A DNA stretch of 14,086 nt from Phlegmacium glaucopus (GCA_015039465.1 MU130022.1:1-14086), one strand, 5' to 3'. Positions 1 to 7,352 are shown, counted from the first letter of the stretch. A program made the numbers and translations. Notes: generated by a model from the letters alone, not told the origin.

Positions 1-120
1 TTTCAAAGAGCTCTTGTGTGATCAACTTTGAATATTTAGTCTGTCATTATTTGATTAGTCTACATCACTAATACCATCCAAATATCTGATTTCCGCGGGT
101 TACCATAATGAAATGTAGAA

Positions 121-272
121 GTACTGTCAAAAGCCGTGGCCTGGGCCGGGCCAAGCCAGGGCCAAGCCGGCTTTGGGGGCTTTGGCTTGGCCCAGGTTTT
201 TGTGAGGCCGGAGCCGGCTGAAGCCAGGCCAAAGCCGTGGCTTTTGGGCCAAGCCGGGCCGGAACATCACTA
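121..272. repeat. GC-rich GGCCAAGCC repeat with hAT-like right end
   Basis: The stretch is built from permutations of GGCCAAGCC, GGGCCGGGCC and AAGCCGTGGC in a locally AT-rich background, so it is self-complementary at many offsets. It ends at 261-272 in a sequence that reads TAGTGATGTTCC on the minus strand. The first eight bases of that are identical to the terminus of the hAT-like element starting at 304. I infer one end of a second, unrelated hAT-type MITE or its remnant. No matching left terminus or target duplication is visible, so the left border is arbitrary. Confidence 0.5.
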
Positions 273-295
273 ATGGGGAACTGTAATTTTGGTGA

Positions 296-303
296 CATGA
301 CTG
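296..303. repeat. Left target-site duplication of hAT-like element
   Basis: CATGACTG lies directly left of the terminal repeat and is repeated exactly at 2716-2723, directly right of the other end. Eight bases is the duplication size made by hAT transposases. One further flanking base on each side also matches, giving a 10-bp apparent repeat. Confidence 0.9.
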
Positions 304-325
304 TAGTGATGCCAAAGTTCGGTTC
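304..325 (+). repeat. Left terminal inverted repeat
   Basis: This is 22 bp starting TAGTGATGCCAAAG, a perfect inverted match to 2694-2715. The first ten bases fit the short hAT terminal consensus. Confidence 0.92.
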
Positions 326-480
326 CGAACTGACGCAAGAACCGAGAACCGAAAGAACCGAACCGTCGGTTCGGGTTCAGTTCAGTTCGGTCCAGGGAAT
401 TTGGGCTGTCGGTCCGGTTCTCGGTTCTCATATTTCTAAAATTTTGAGAACCAGGTTCGAACCGGTTCGAACCGAACTTT
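326..480. repeat. Left subterminal GGTTC/GAACC array
   Basis: This is a dense run of GGTTCGG, GAACCGA and AACCGGTTCGAACC motifs in both orientations. The same motif vocabulary appears at 2551-2693 next to the other end. Arrays of short subterminal motifs are the usual transposase-binding regions of hAT elements; that role here is inferred. The conceptual reading frames across it are low-complexity by-products. Confidence 0.7.
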
Positions 481-636
481 CTGTCAATATTTTTTTATAA
501 TTTTTCTGCACAGAATTAAATTTATAATCGATAAAATATTGTTAGGCGCCAGGCAAGCGCCACCCGATGTCGGAGTTTGAAAGACCTCAAGGCAACGACA
601 CCAGCGACAACACACATCAACAACATAACAACACCG

Positions 637-655
637 ATGACTACCAGTGAGTCAT
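637..655 (+). other. Hairpin 6 nt upstream of intron-like donor
   Basis: ATGACT (637-642) pairs with AGTCAT (650-655) around a 7-nt loop. It ends 6 nt before a GTAAGT donor at 662. The aligned position in the second family member (11537-11556) also folds, but through different stem bases. Confidence 0.45.
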
Positions 656-661
656 TTTCTG

Positions 662-708
662 GTAAGTTTCTTAATTTAATTAATGTACTACACTATGACA
701 ACACACAG
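662..708 (+). other. Intron-like segment GTAAGT...CAG, 47 nt
   Basis: The segment starts with the ideal donor GTAAGT and ends with ACACACAG. Length and base composition match fungal spliceosomal introns. It aligns with 11564-11604 in the second element copy, where donor and acceptor are both kept. I see no long open frame on either side, so whether it is spliced is unknown. Confidence 0.5.
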
Positions 709-810
709 GGATGATAACAATGGACATGGACCACGACGGGCACGCCGGACGACAACGATACGCACGACAACGACAATTACAACGATGACAAGCAATGGGC
801 ACTACCCCTT

Positions 811-858
811 GTAAGGTATTCTCTACATTTAAATTGTTTATTATGTAAACTACAACAG
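811..858 (+). other. Intron-like segment, first copy of the GTAAACTACAACAG module
   Basis: GTAAGG at 811 leads to an acceptor at 858 in the module (C/T)TAATGTAAACTACAACAG followed by ACAGATGA. Recognisable versions of the same acceptor end occur at 1109, 1683, 2074, 11715/11730 and 12323, each followed by GAC or AC(A/G)(A/G)ATGA-type sequence. Confidence 0.45.
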
Positions 859-1050
859 ACAGATGATGATGAACAAAAACGGCAACGAACGAATGTCAAC
901 AACAAACGATGACGACTCGGATGGATGAACAAATATGAATGAAGGAATGGAGGAAAGATGATGAATGAATGAATGCATGCACGACAAACGAACAAATGAG
1001 CAGACGAACGATGGCAACGAATGAACGAACAACAACGATGATGAACAAAC
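859..1050. repeat. ACGAATGAACAAA-type simple-sequence tract
   Basis: This is a purine/adenine-rich imperfect repetition of GAATGAAC, ACGAACAA and GATGATGAAC. Similar tracts follow each intron-like acceptor in both element copies (about 1684-1860, 2075-2140, 2290-2380, 11731-11840, 12324-12540). Long minus-strand frames rich in Phe, Ser, Val and Cys here are translation artefacts of the repeat. Confidence 0.6.
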
Positions 1051-1266
1051 CGCAGGCATTTTCTTCAATTTTTTAAATTCAAATTTAATTCTAATGTAAA
1101 CTACAATAGACAAATTATGACGAACAAAAGAGTTGAATCATCTCCGACCGTCAACAATGGTCCGCGTTCAAGCTCTGAACCGACATTGACTGCTGATCCC
1201 ATGCTATCCGTGCCCACCAATGCTGCAGCTGCAAGCGCACAAGTTATTGAAGCCGCTGACATTACT

Positions 1267-1324
1267 GTGAGCGTTTAACTTCACCCATCGCATCCTTAAG
1301 TACTTAACCATCGTCATTGATCAG
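1267..1324 (+). repeat. 58-nt intron-like repeat, copy A
   Basis: GTGAGC...GATCAG. It aligns along its whole length with 1396-1453: GTGAG(C/T)GTT, then CCCATC(G/A)CATC, then TACT(T/C)AA, then ATC(A/G)TC, then TTGATCAG. Equal length and shared termini point to duplication of a complete intron. Confidence 0.65.
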
Positions 1325-1395
1325 ACTACCCCATGACTACCTGGTATCTACTTCGGTTTCCACTTTGGTGATCAATTCCAGCTGCTGGTGTCCAT

Positions 1396-1453
1396 GTGAG
1401 TGTTCATTTTAGCCCATCACATCTATAATTACTCAATCATCATCGTTGATCAG
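1396..1453 (+). repeat. 58-nt intron-like repeat, copy B
   Basis: GTGAGT...GATCAG is exactly the same length as copy A at 1267-1324, and 71 nt separate the two. Both are followed by (A/G)CTACCC, so a few exon bases were duplicated with the intron. Confidence 0.65.
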
Positions 1454-1636
1454 GCTACCCGTGAATTCCAAGTCTCCGCTTCGGTTCCTGCTTCGGCGGT
1501 TGCTCCTGTAGCCCATCTGGAAGGAAATTTACCCTCCTCGCTGCAACTGTCTCGTTGTCATCCATCCACTTTGCCACGTCATGATGACGAGTACGATGAT
1601 GACGGGTACGATGGCGACGGGTACTACTCCCCGGAG

Positions 1637-1683
1637 GTACGTTCTTAAACTTTTAAATCCAATTCTAACATAAATTACAACAG
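1637..1683 (+). other. Intron-like segment GTACGT...CTAAC...CAG, 47 nt
   Basis: The donor GTACGT follows the open exon ending in SPE. An ideal CTAAC branch site lies near 1664, and the acceptor ACAACAG belongs to the recurring module. It is among the most convincing introns in the element. Confidence 0.6.
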
Positions 1684-1898
1684 ACGAATGACAACAAACT
1701 TGAACAAACAATGATATCAAATAGTAACAACAAACGAACAAAGTTCAACAAACAATAAAAACGGAGGAACAACAACAACGAAGGAACAATACCGACGAAT
1801 GAATACAAATGAACAATGACGACAACAAACAAACAACGACGTTCAAACAATGAAGAATACACATCCAACAACGCCAACAATAACGCCAACGATGCCAA

Positions 1899-1920
1899 CA
1901 ACTCCCCACTGGGGGAGTTG
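1899..1920 (+). other. Perfect 9-bp-stem hairpin before intron-like donor
   Basis: CAACTCCCC (1899-1907) pairs with GGGGAGTTG (1912-1920) around the loop ACTG. It is followed after six bases by the GTAAGT donor at 1927. The second element copy has the same arrangement at 11537-11564. Confidence 0.7.
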
Positions 1921-1926
1921 TTTTTG

Positions 1927-1989
1927 GTAAGTTTTTATTTTAATACACTACGAATCCACGATAACATTACTCTTTTATTGTTATTACAG
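1927..1989 (+). other. Intron-like segment GTAAGT...TTACAG, 63 nt
   Basis: It has a consensus donor, a pyrimidine-rich 3' half and a TTATTACAG acceptor. It sits just downstream of the 1899-1920 hairpin. The flanking frames are not clearly coding. Confidence 0.5.
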
Positions 1990-2029
1990 TTTACAACGAT
2001 AGCAGCAGTGAGCCAATGGAAGTTAGGAG

Positions 2030-2074
2030 GTGTGTTTTTAAGTTTAAATTTACTTCTAATGTAAACTATGATAG
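2030..2074 (+). other. Intron-like segment with TTCTAATGTAAACTATGATAG acceptor module
   Basis: The donor is GTGTGT, the branch-like element is TTCTAAT, and the end is GATAG. It is followed by ACAAGTGACG. This is another copy of the module that recurs through both elements. Confidence 0.4.
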
Positions 2075-2106
2075 ACAAGTGACGGCCAACAAACAATGTC
2101 AGACGA

Positions 2107-2298
2107 ATGACGACGAATGACGAACAAATGGACAACGAACCTCTTCAGGAACCCTTCAATTTAACCCACCCACGTTTGTTATACACCACGTCCTCAGCCT
2201 CTATCTCATACTTCCTCACAGGGCAAATGATGACATCGGAACAAATAACAAAGGAACAACGACTCGTACTGTCAGAAAGAGGCGCTGTGTTCACCTGA
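2107..2298 (+). CDS. Small unidentified ORF inside hAT-like element
   Basis: This is an ATG-initiated 63-codon frame. Its first part derives from the ACGAATGAC tract, and it then reads EPLQEPFNLTHPRLLYTTSS and onward without low complexity. A possible 47-nt intron (GTTTGT at about 2174 to CACAG at about 2220) lies inside it and would change the product. No domain is recognisable. It may be another exon fragment carried by the element rather than a gene, and the coding call is weak. Confidence 0.2.
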   Translation: MTTNDEQMDNEPLQEPFNLTHPRLLYTTSSASISYFLTGQMMTSEQITKEQRLVLSERGAVFT

Positions 2299-2383
2299 CA
2301 ACGAACGACTGAACAAACAACGAATGAACATGAGCAAACGACAACGAACATTCAAACGGACGTTCGAATGAACGACGAATGAG

Positions 2384-2433
2384 GTTTGTCTTTTTCCATC
2401 TCAATACACTATGATAACAACCTCTAACAACAG
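2384..2433 (+). other. Intron-like segment GTTTGT...CTAACAACAG, 50 nt
   Basis: A CTAAC branch-like site sits just before the ACAG acceptor. The interior TCAATACACTATGATAACAA resembles the segments at 662-708 and 1927-1989. A C-run/G-run hairpin (about 2437-2453) follows instead of preceding it. Confidence 0.4.
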
Positions 2434-2550
2434 CATCCCCCCCTCATAGGGGGTTATTCTTTTTATTTCATTAAAGCTAGTAGTGAGGGTAGCAGCTTAT
2501 TACAATAAAATAGAGTACCCAGTGCAATATAATTCAATTTAAATTTATCG

Positions 2551-2693
2551 GTTCAACTGTTCGAACCGGTTCTAGAACCGGACTGAACCGACAGAACCGG
2601 TTCTATCGGTTCTGGTTCCGGTTCCGGTTCAGTTCAGTCAGGGACCCTTCGGTTCGGTTCTCGGTTCTTCAAAAATGGTTGAAGAACCGAACT
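2551..2693. repeat. Right subterminal GGTTC/GAACC array
   Basis: This is a mirror of the left subterminal block, with many AACCGGTTC, GGTTCCGG and GAACCGA motifs in both orientations, ending next to the right terminal repeat. Confidence 0.7.
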
Positions 2694-2715
2694 GAACCGA
2701 ACTTTGGCATCACTA
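2694..2715 (-). repeat. Right terminal inverted repeat
   Basis: A perfect 22-bp inverted match to 304-325, ending in GGCATCACTA. Confidence 0.92.
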
Positions 2716-2723
2716 CATGACTG
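2716..2723. repeat. Right target-site duplication
   Basis: CATGACTG, identical to 296-303. Confidence 0.9.
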
Positions 2724-2907
2724 TGACACACTGTAGGATTTTCCTGAATTTGCTGATGCTATACTAGTGTTACGATATTTCTACTACTGTACTTGTATTT
2801 TGTAGTTGCCACCTTATGTCTCACAATTTAACTAGTTGCTTCCTACTTTCCCATCGTTGCTGCTCACAGATTATAATGGTTTCTAGAAATTTCATATTCT
2901 TATGTGA

Positions 2908-3582
2908 AATGTCAGGCTTAGTATGTAGAATCCCCCATTCATTCCTTTACTGCACGAGCTTCCCAAGCTCCCTCCTCACCTCAGGCCCGGGGTCCCATGG
3001 TGATTTACCCGGGATTTACTGGCCCCCGTAAATTCGTCAAAATATCTCTACTTATACAGGTGTCATGAACCTGTTTCTCCAGTTCATCTCATATGCTTAA
3101 ACCGCCAAACGTAAATGGGCATTGAAATTTTCAGCAAAGGTGTGTGGTATTTGATCCAAAAATCTGTTCGATCCCAAGATTCCCAACTCCAATCCTTCTG
3201 AGTTCAACTGTCTACATTCGCGTCTGAAGGGTTGAATGAAGATCTGAGGTGGAGCCTGGACTCTGACATATGGTCGCCCAGAAGGCCCAGGCACGGGGCA
3301 GTGAAGGTCGCCTAGAAGGCCCATGTTCTACCACGCGCGACTCGGAGATGGATAACTCCGGGCACGGGGCAGTGACCTTGGCCTTCGAATGTGTTATCTG
3401 GCCATCTCGGAGCACTTATTGAAGGCACAATCACCTCATGATCACACAGATAATTGCTTCGAGTCGATCGCGACTCGGAGGCATACAAATAACTCTGACA
3501 AAAACATAACCAATTGACAGCTGAAAACGTCAGGCTTAGTACGTAGAATCTTCCATTCATTCCTTTGCTACACGAGCTTACA
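2908..3582 (+). repeat. Diverged direct repeat pair in non-coding region upstream of tectonin
   Basis: About 57 bp at 2908-2964 recurs at 3526-3582 with a few substitutions. Shared blocks include GTCAGGCTTAGTA, GTAGAATC, CCATTCATTCCTTT and CACGAGCTT. Between them, shorter units also repeat: GTCGCC(C/T)AGAAGGCCCA at 3273 and 3307, GGCACGGGGCAGTGA at 3290 and 3361, and GCGACTCGGAG at 3337 and 3470. I see no terminal repeats or target duplication that would identify an element. No convincing gene lies in 2725-3700. Confidence 0.6.
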
Positions 3583-3718
3583 TTCAGTGTTGGCGTCTCA
3601 GATGACCTCCTACAGAGAATTAGCTTCAAGTCGATCATGTGGAACTAGTTAGATCCAGACCTGGTTCACAGAGCCGCTGATCATGCACATGCCCGATATA
3701 GTGAAGTGCATTTAAAGA

Positions 3719-3725
3719 TATAAAA
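3719..3725 (+). promoter_or_regulatory. TATA box of the tectonin gene
   Basis: TATAAAA lies about 200 bp upstream of the chosen start codon. No ATG lies between it and the proposed 5' UTR intron, and the ATGs inside that intron would be spliced out. This makes it a plausible core promoter element. Confidence 0.55.
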
Positions 3726-3786
3726 CCGTGTCCAACACTGGCAACTTTACAACCTAAATCACCCCACACGCCAATCATTTACAGTG

Positions 3787-3836
3787 GTACGTACACTAGT
3801 GACTCATGAGTACCCCGTGAACTTACATTTCTGTAG
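3787..3836 (+). other. Probable 5' UTR intron of the tectonin gene
   Basis: GTACGT at 3787, then an ACTTAC branch-like element, then CTGTAG ending at 3836 give a 50-nt intron of normal size for this genome. A later TCAG at 3851 is an alternative acceptor. Splicing removes upstream ATGs and leaves 3926 as the first one. Confidence 0.5.
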
Positions 3837-3925
3837 TCTGTGCTTTATCAGGTAGATTTTATTGACTATTGCTGCTCGTTCACGGCGCTGAAGTTTTTGC
3901 TTTGTCAAGTTTATCACCGCTCGCA

Positions 3926-4612
3926 ATGTCTCATTGGAAACAGATCACCGGTAATCTCGTACGAATCTCTGCTGGATCGGTCACCAACGTCTGGGGAGTC
4001 AACGCTGGTAGCAACATATATCGTTACACGGGTGATGACAGCGACCCCTGGGTTCATATCCCTGGTTCCCTAACCGACATTGGCGCGGCTGCTGATGGCA
4101 CGGTTTGGGGGGTCAACGCCAACGGCGAAATTTATCGCTATACTCAGTGGAATTCCAATCACTGGACCAAAATTTCCGGTGCTCTCAAACGAATCTCTGC
4201 TGGATCGCGCACCAACGTCTGGGGAGTCAACAGTGCTGGCAACATTTATCGTTACACGGGTGATGATAGCGACCCCTGGGTCCGTATCCCTGGTTCCCTA
4301 ACCGACATTGGCGCAGGTGCTGATGGCACGGTTTGGGGAGTCAACTCCGCTGGCGAAATTTATCGCTATACCGGGGATCAAGGAGATCCCAATCACTGGG
4401 CCAAAATTCCTGGTGCCCTCACTGCGATCTCTGCTGGGGCGGAAACCAATGTGTGGGGTGTCAACAGTGGAGGCAGCATCTACACGTTCACGGGCGGAAG
4501 TGACCTCTGGGTTAAGGTCGCCGGTGGCTTGGTCGATATTGGTGCGGGTACCGATGGCGTAGTTTGGGGAGTCAACTCGGCTGGTAATATTTACCGCTGG
4601 ATCCGTGATTAG
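3926..4612 (+). CDS. Tectonin-type six-bladed beta-propeller lectin
   Basis: A 228-residue protein made entirely of six tectonin repeats of about 37-39 residues. Each has a Trp near its start, an IxGxL(T/K)xI(S/G)AG turn, the core VWGVN, and a closing GxIYRYT strand. It fits the fungal tectonin family, for example tectonin 2 of Laccaria bicolor. Those lectins bind methylated sugars on bacterial and nematode glycans and act as cytoplasmic defence proteins; the ligand here is inferred. No signal peptide or membrane segment is present, in line with storage in the cytosol. I chose the ATG at 3926 because the open frame upstream has no ATG and 3926 begins just before the first Trp. The frame has no intron, stop or frameshift. 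Blades 1-2 and 3-4 are nearly identical, also at DNA level. It is the only gene in the window that appears functional. Confidence 0.9.
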   Translation: MSHWKQITGNLVRISAGSVTNVWGVNAGSNIYRYTGDDSDPWVHIPGSLTDIGAAADGTVWGVNANGEIYRYTQWNSNHWTKISGALKRISAGSRTNVWGVNSAGNIYRYTGDDSDPWVRIPGSLTDIGAGADGTVWGVNSAGEIYRYTGDQGDPNHWAKIPGALTAISAGAETNVWGVNSGGSIYTFTGGSDLWVKVAGGLVDIGAGTDGVVWGVNSAGNIYRWIRD

Positions 4613-5551
4613 CCTCCTCTTCTCGAATCTTGCCTTTCGTCAAATACCGTGCGCAGGAATTACGCTTGTTTCACTGTTTCTTATCGTCTACCATCACCTC
4701 TGTTTTTCCATATCCCATAGTGAAACACATGCTCCTGTCAATGTCGGACAGAACATTCAAGTCTTTGTAACATTCTCTTTCATATGATCTCCCCTCCTCT
4801 GGTCTCGGTCGTTCATAACTCGTAAATAGTCCTTACCTTTTTCTTTCTGACATCCTTTGACTCGTAGCACGACTCTTTCTATTGGTAAGACTTGCTACTC
4901 TGAACAGTATAAGTACCACCTGTGAATATACCTAGCTCCCCCAGTAAATACAGTTTCTTTCAAGCTGTCTTTATCTCGACACAAAGTCTTCCCTCTCACC
5001 AAACCTCTCAACAATCTTATCTCATGTGCCGTTGATGAGCAGCATCAGGAAAATATCTAGGACTGGTTTGAGTGGGCCGTTGCCTTCAGCACGGCAGATC
5101 CGAGTTCTGTCAGATTAGGTGTCTTGCGATATTATTAGGGCTCACTTATCTGCAATTGTAAACGCCAAGACTTTTATTTTAATCCTGATCCAGGGACATG
5201 CCGTTTTGGGTGGATGGGGTCGTTCGTGTTCCTCCAAGCTTTCTAACTGAATTCCTAGGGCTCTGTAGATGACGCCTGTTGATTTCGAGACATTTGGTGG
5301 AATAAAAGATGGCGGAGACCCTACTTTTGGTTCGATGGGCAGCCAAATGTCGGCACTTCTTCTGAGTTTGAAATACAATTACCCTCGCAGTGCAAAGTCA
5401 GGACTATTCAAAAGCCGACCGGCTAAGCCCGCACGAATAGAGTAAAGACAGAGTTCTCAATACTGAGAACTCGGAACTTGTCTACCAGGGTCCAGTCTTG
5501 TGATGGGACATTCTTAGCGCTTCAACATCTATTCTTAACCATTTTATGCAG
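4613..5551. other. Non-coding stretch between tectonin and PIL1-like fragment
   Basis: The first part is the pyrimidine-rich 3' region of the tectonin gene; no clear polyadenylation signal stands out. I see no coding sequence with a start codon and natural composition. The minus-strand frame at 5142-5378 begins without ATG and matches nothing I know. One perfect palindrome lies at 5451-5472 (GAGTTCTCA, loop ATAC, TGAGAACTC). Confidence 0.5.
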
Positions 5552-7118
5552 CACACGGGCATTCCATGCGAGACCGGCCCCAAAGCCATTCGAACGAGAG
5601 AAGAATCACTGGATGAACTCAAACACCGGCAATGTACTGTCATCCAGAAGGCCAAAGATGCAGAGAAGAAATTGAGCAAGATGAACCCGGAACACAAAAC
5701 TCTTGCGATGCAGACAGAGACTCTTAATCGTCTTCGGGATGATATTCGGACGATGAGTTCTGGCATCATGCCAGAGGAAGATGCTCTGGGTGATTTCAAG
5801 CGGACAGCGACAAGGATGTGGATGGGCCTCAAATTTGGTGGTCTTCTCGACTGCTGTGGAAAAGGCACGGCGGGGAAATTTTCATCTCTTGTCTCCTCTT
5901 TTTTCCCTCACTTATTCCATTCCACTTAGATTGCAGGTGAACGTGGAAAATTGACCGTTTCTGTGCGTAACTCTGTCGTTATGAAAGCCCAAATCTTGAA
6001 CTGTCAGATAGGAAATATCGGAAGAAATCACTCAGCCTGGCTTGCCACGAGGTTTCTACTATGGACATAGCAAAGTAGAGGGCCTTGTCGCGGAGGCTCA
6101 TCGATGTGTCAAAAGAGGTAACCCTTTCTATTGTTCCCAGCGTAGGATTCCGTGACAGGCGCCAATACGAACAAAAATCTTCCAATGTGCAAGCTGCTTT
6201 CAATTCTCCCCAGATAGATTATGGAGAGCCACCGAAGAGCGTTATCGGGCGATGTCAAACCGACATTACAAGACGATAATTCGAGTTATCTTCAGACACC
6301 TATCTGACCCTTTGCTGGCAGTGGTTACTCCGAAAAAACAATTCTTCAACGTTGAGTCTCACAACGTCGCTAGGGAACCAGCCATATGTGCCACCTTATC
6401 AACCTCAGCTTTCTCAAGGAACTGTCAATTCTTCATTATCGCAGACGTTGCCTTTGCCTCACAAACTCGGAGTTAATGAAGGTGCCGTGGACAATTTCGG
6501 CGTTAGTGTTCGTTCTGCGGTTCCTGTGGATATTTCGGACGCTGCAAGCCGATTTGCAACATTCCCAGTCAGAACACGTCTACCTGGCTCATCTGGGGGT
6601 TACGCCTTGCAAGACCCACCGTCGTTAGGCGGGCGTAATCTAGTTGGTGATTCATCATTTTCTGCATCCATAACCGAGGCTTTGCATGAGAAGGAAGTTT
6701 TCAAGGCAGAAACCTTCTCACCTTGGGGTAATCAATCCAATGGCGGTTCGGAGTTGCAGTGTCTATTAATTCAACGGCGAGAGCTACAGAAGGTTCTTAT
6801 AATCAATCAACAACTTCTCGGGATGGCCGTTCCGATAATGATCCACCGCTTTTCGAAGGGTTTCCTCCTGTGTCTATTACGGCTCCTTTATCGCAGGTCC
6901 CAGCGGACAATAAGGAACACTTGTCGGGTTGATTCCCTCCTCTTCCTCTGCCACCGTCTGGTTCAGCTCCTCCAGATTTGGTCAATCCATCGACTAATTC
7001 ACTCCAAGAGGGATCGATGCAGGCGCCCACCCATTCTCGTCAGCCTTCACACTAATCTGAAAGCGATGATGTTTTACTAGCATACGTGATAACAGATGGA
7101 GATTCGGTAATTGAAGAA
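5552..7118 (+). pseudogene. Eisosome PIL1/LSP1-family protein, 5'-truncated and frameshifted
   Basis: This matches basidiomycete PIL1-type proteins, whose BAR-like domain scaffolds eisosomes under the plasma membrane. The first exon (5552-5869) carries KAIRTREESLDEL, KMNPEHKTLAMQTETLNRLR and WMGLKFGGLLDCC. Short exons follow at 5930-5962 and from 6012 (TQPGLPRGFYYGHSKVEGLV), then a Ser/Pro-rich tail with FFNVES, SRFATFPVRT, DPPLFEGFPP and LPPLPLPPSG. Probable introns are 5870-5929, with a GC donor, and 5963-6011. Damage includes a frame change at the C-run 5578-5581, another at the A-run 6111-6114, another near 6700-6750, and in-frame stops at 6930 and 7053. The N-terminal half of the domain is absent upstream. 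The copy ends abruptly where an LTR-like segment begins. Family identity is from motif recall. Confidence 0.75.
5870..5929 (+). other. Intron with GC donor in PIL1-like pseudogene
   Basis: GCGGGG...CACTTAG, 60 nt. Removing it joins KGT to IAGERGKL in phase, as expected for the family. Either a true GC-AG intron or a GT donor lost by mutation after the gene died. Confidence 0.6.
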
Positions 7119-7219
7119 TGTAGCGTTCCCGCTACGAGTCATGGATGTCTAGAGCCATTCTACACACTTCGTGACAATTAACGTAGCTTTGTTCTATCAT
7201 CAATGGAACTGGATCTGCA

Positions 7220-7257
7220 GCGCACAATATAAATCATTTTTATGCCGTATTGTGCGC
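7220..7257. other. Hairpin 1 inside LTR-like segment
   Basis: A perfect 10-bp stem, GCGCACAATA (7220-7229) with TATTGTGCGC (7248-7257), around an 18-nt loop. Confidence 0.7.
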
Positions 7258-7317
7258 ATTCTTAGCACAGATGCCGAAAATTTTCAAGCTTCACCCCTCT
7301 GGATTGGCTGATCAATC

Positions 7318-7352
7318 GCTGGTCGCTGGCTGAGGACATTTCTGCGACCAGC
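7318..7352. other. Hairpin 2 inside LTR-like segment
   Basis: A perfect 9-bp stem, GCTGGTCGC (7318-7326) with GCGACCAGC (7344-7352), around a 17-nt loop. Confidence 0.7.

Larger units (their letters stand above)
1131..1636 (+). pseudogene. Exon-intron fragment carried inside hAT-like element
   Basis: I do not recognise the family. An open stretch at 1131-1266 reads as a Ser/Pro/Ala-rich peptide (for example AAAASAQVIEAADIT). It is followed by a 58-nt intron-like segment (1267-1324), a short exon-like piece (1325-1395), a second 58-nt intron-like segment (1396-1453) and an open exon at 1454-1636. That last exon encodes a hydrophobic-Ser-Pro segment running into an acidic Asp/Tyr/Gly tail (DDEYDDDGYDGDGYYSPE). 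A further intron-like segment follows at 1637-1683. There is no clear start codon, and the middle piece does not join cleanly in phase. The arrangement suggests captured host gene sequence, or the remains of an element-encoded gene. Which of these is right cannot be decided here. Confidence 0.45.
304..2715. mobile_element. Complete non-autonomous hAT-like element, 2412 bp
   Basis: Both ends carry a perfect 22-bp inverted repeat (304-325 and 2694-2715) starting TAGTGATGCC, flanked by the 8-bp direct repeat CATGACTG. This terminus and duplication length fit the hAT superfamily. No open frame resembling a hAT transposase (DDE/RNase H fold, BED finger, C-terminal dimerisation domain) is present, so the element is inferred to be non-autonomous. 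Inside are GGTTC/GAACC-rich subterminal blocks, several GT...AG intron-like segments, ACGAATGACAAAC simple-sequence tracts, and exon-like fragments around 1131-1636 and 2107-2298. The intact termini and exact target duplication indicate fairly recent insertion. A second, more decayed family member begins at 11192. Confidence 0.85.

Noticed and set aside
777..1113. Minus-strand open frames rich in Ser, Phe, Val and Cys
   Set aside because: They translate the ACGAATGAAC simple-sequence tract; composition is low-complexity and the same happens at every such tract.
2437..2453. C-run/G-run hairpin considered as the fourth hairpin-plus-donor unit
   Set aside because: It lies after an intron-like segment and no GTAAGT follows it, so it does not fit the pattern.
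3312..3638. 108-codon minus-strand ATG frame
   Set aside because: It overlaps the nested direct repeats, shows no domain or natural protein pattern, and has no promoter or intron support.
3869..3925. Upstream extension of the tectonin reading frame
   Set aside because: The extension starts at a TTG and contains no ATG. Residue one at 3926 places the first Trp correctly, and the extension may be untranslated leader.
3840..4562. Overlapping plus-strand frames within the tectonin gene
   Set aside because: Shadows of the repetitive tectonin coding sequence in other frames.
5142..5378. 78-codon minus-strand frame
   Set aside because: It starts at a non-ATG codon and has no recognisable domain; no splice sites or promoter support it.
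5451..5472. Perfect palindrome considered as a terminator
   Set aside because: Hairpin terminators are a bacterial feature and the context is fungal; there is no T-run and no gene directly upstream.
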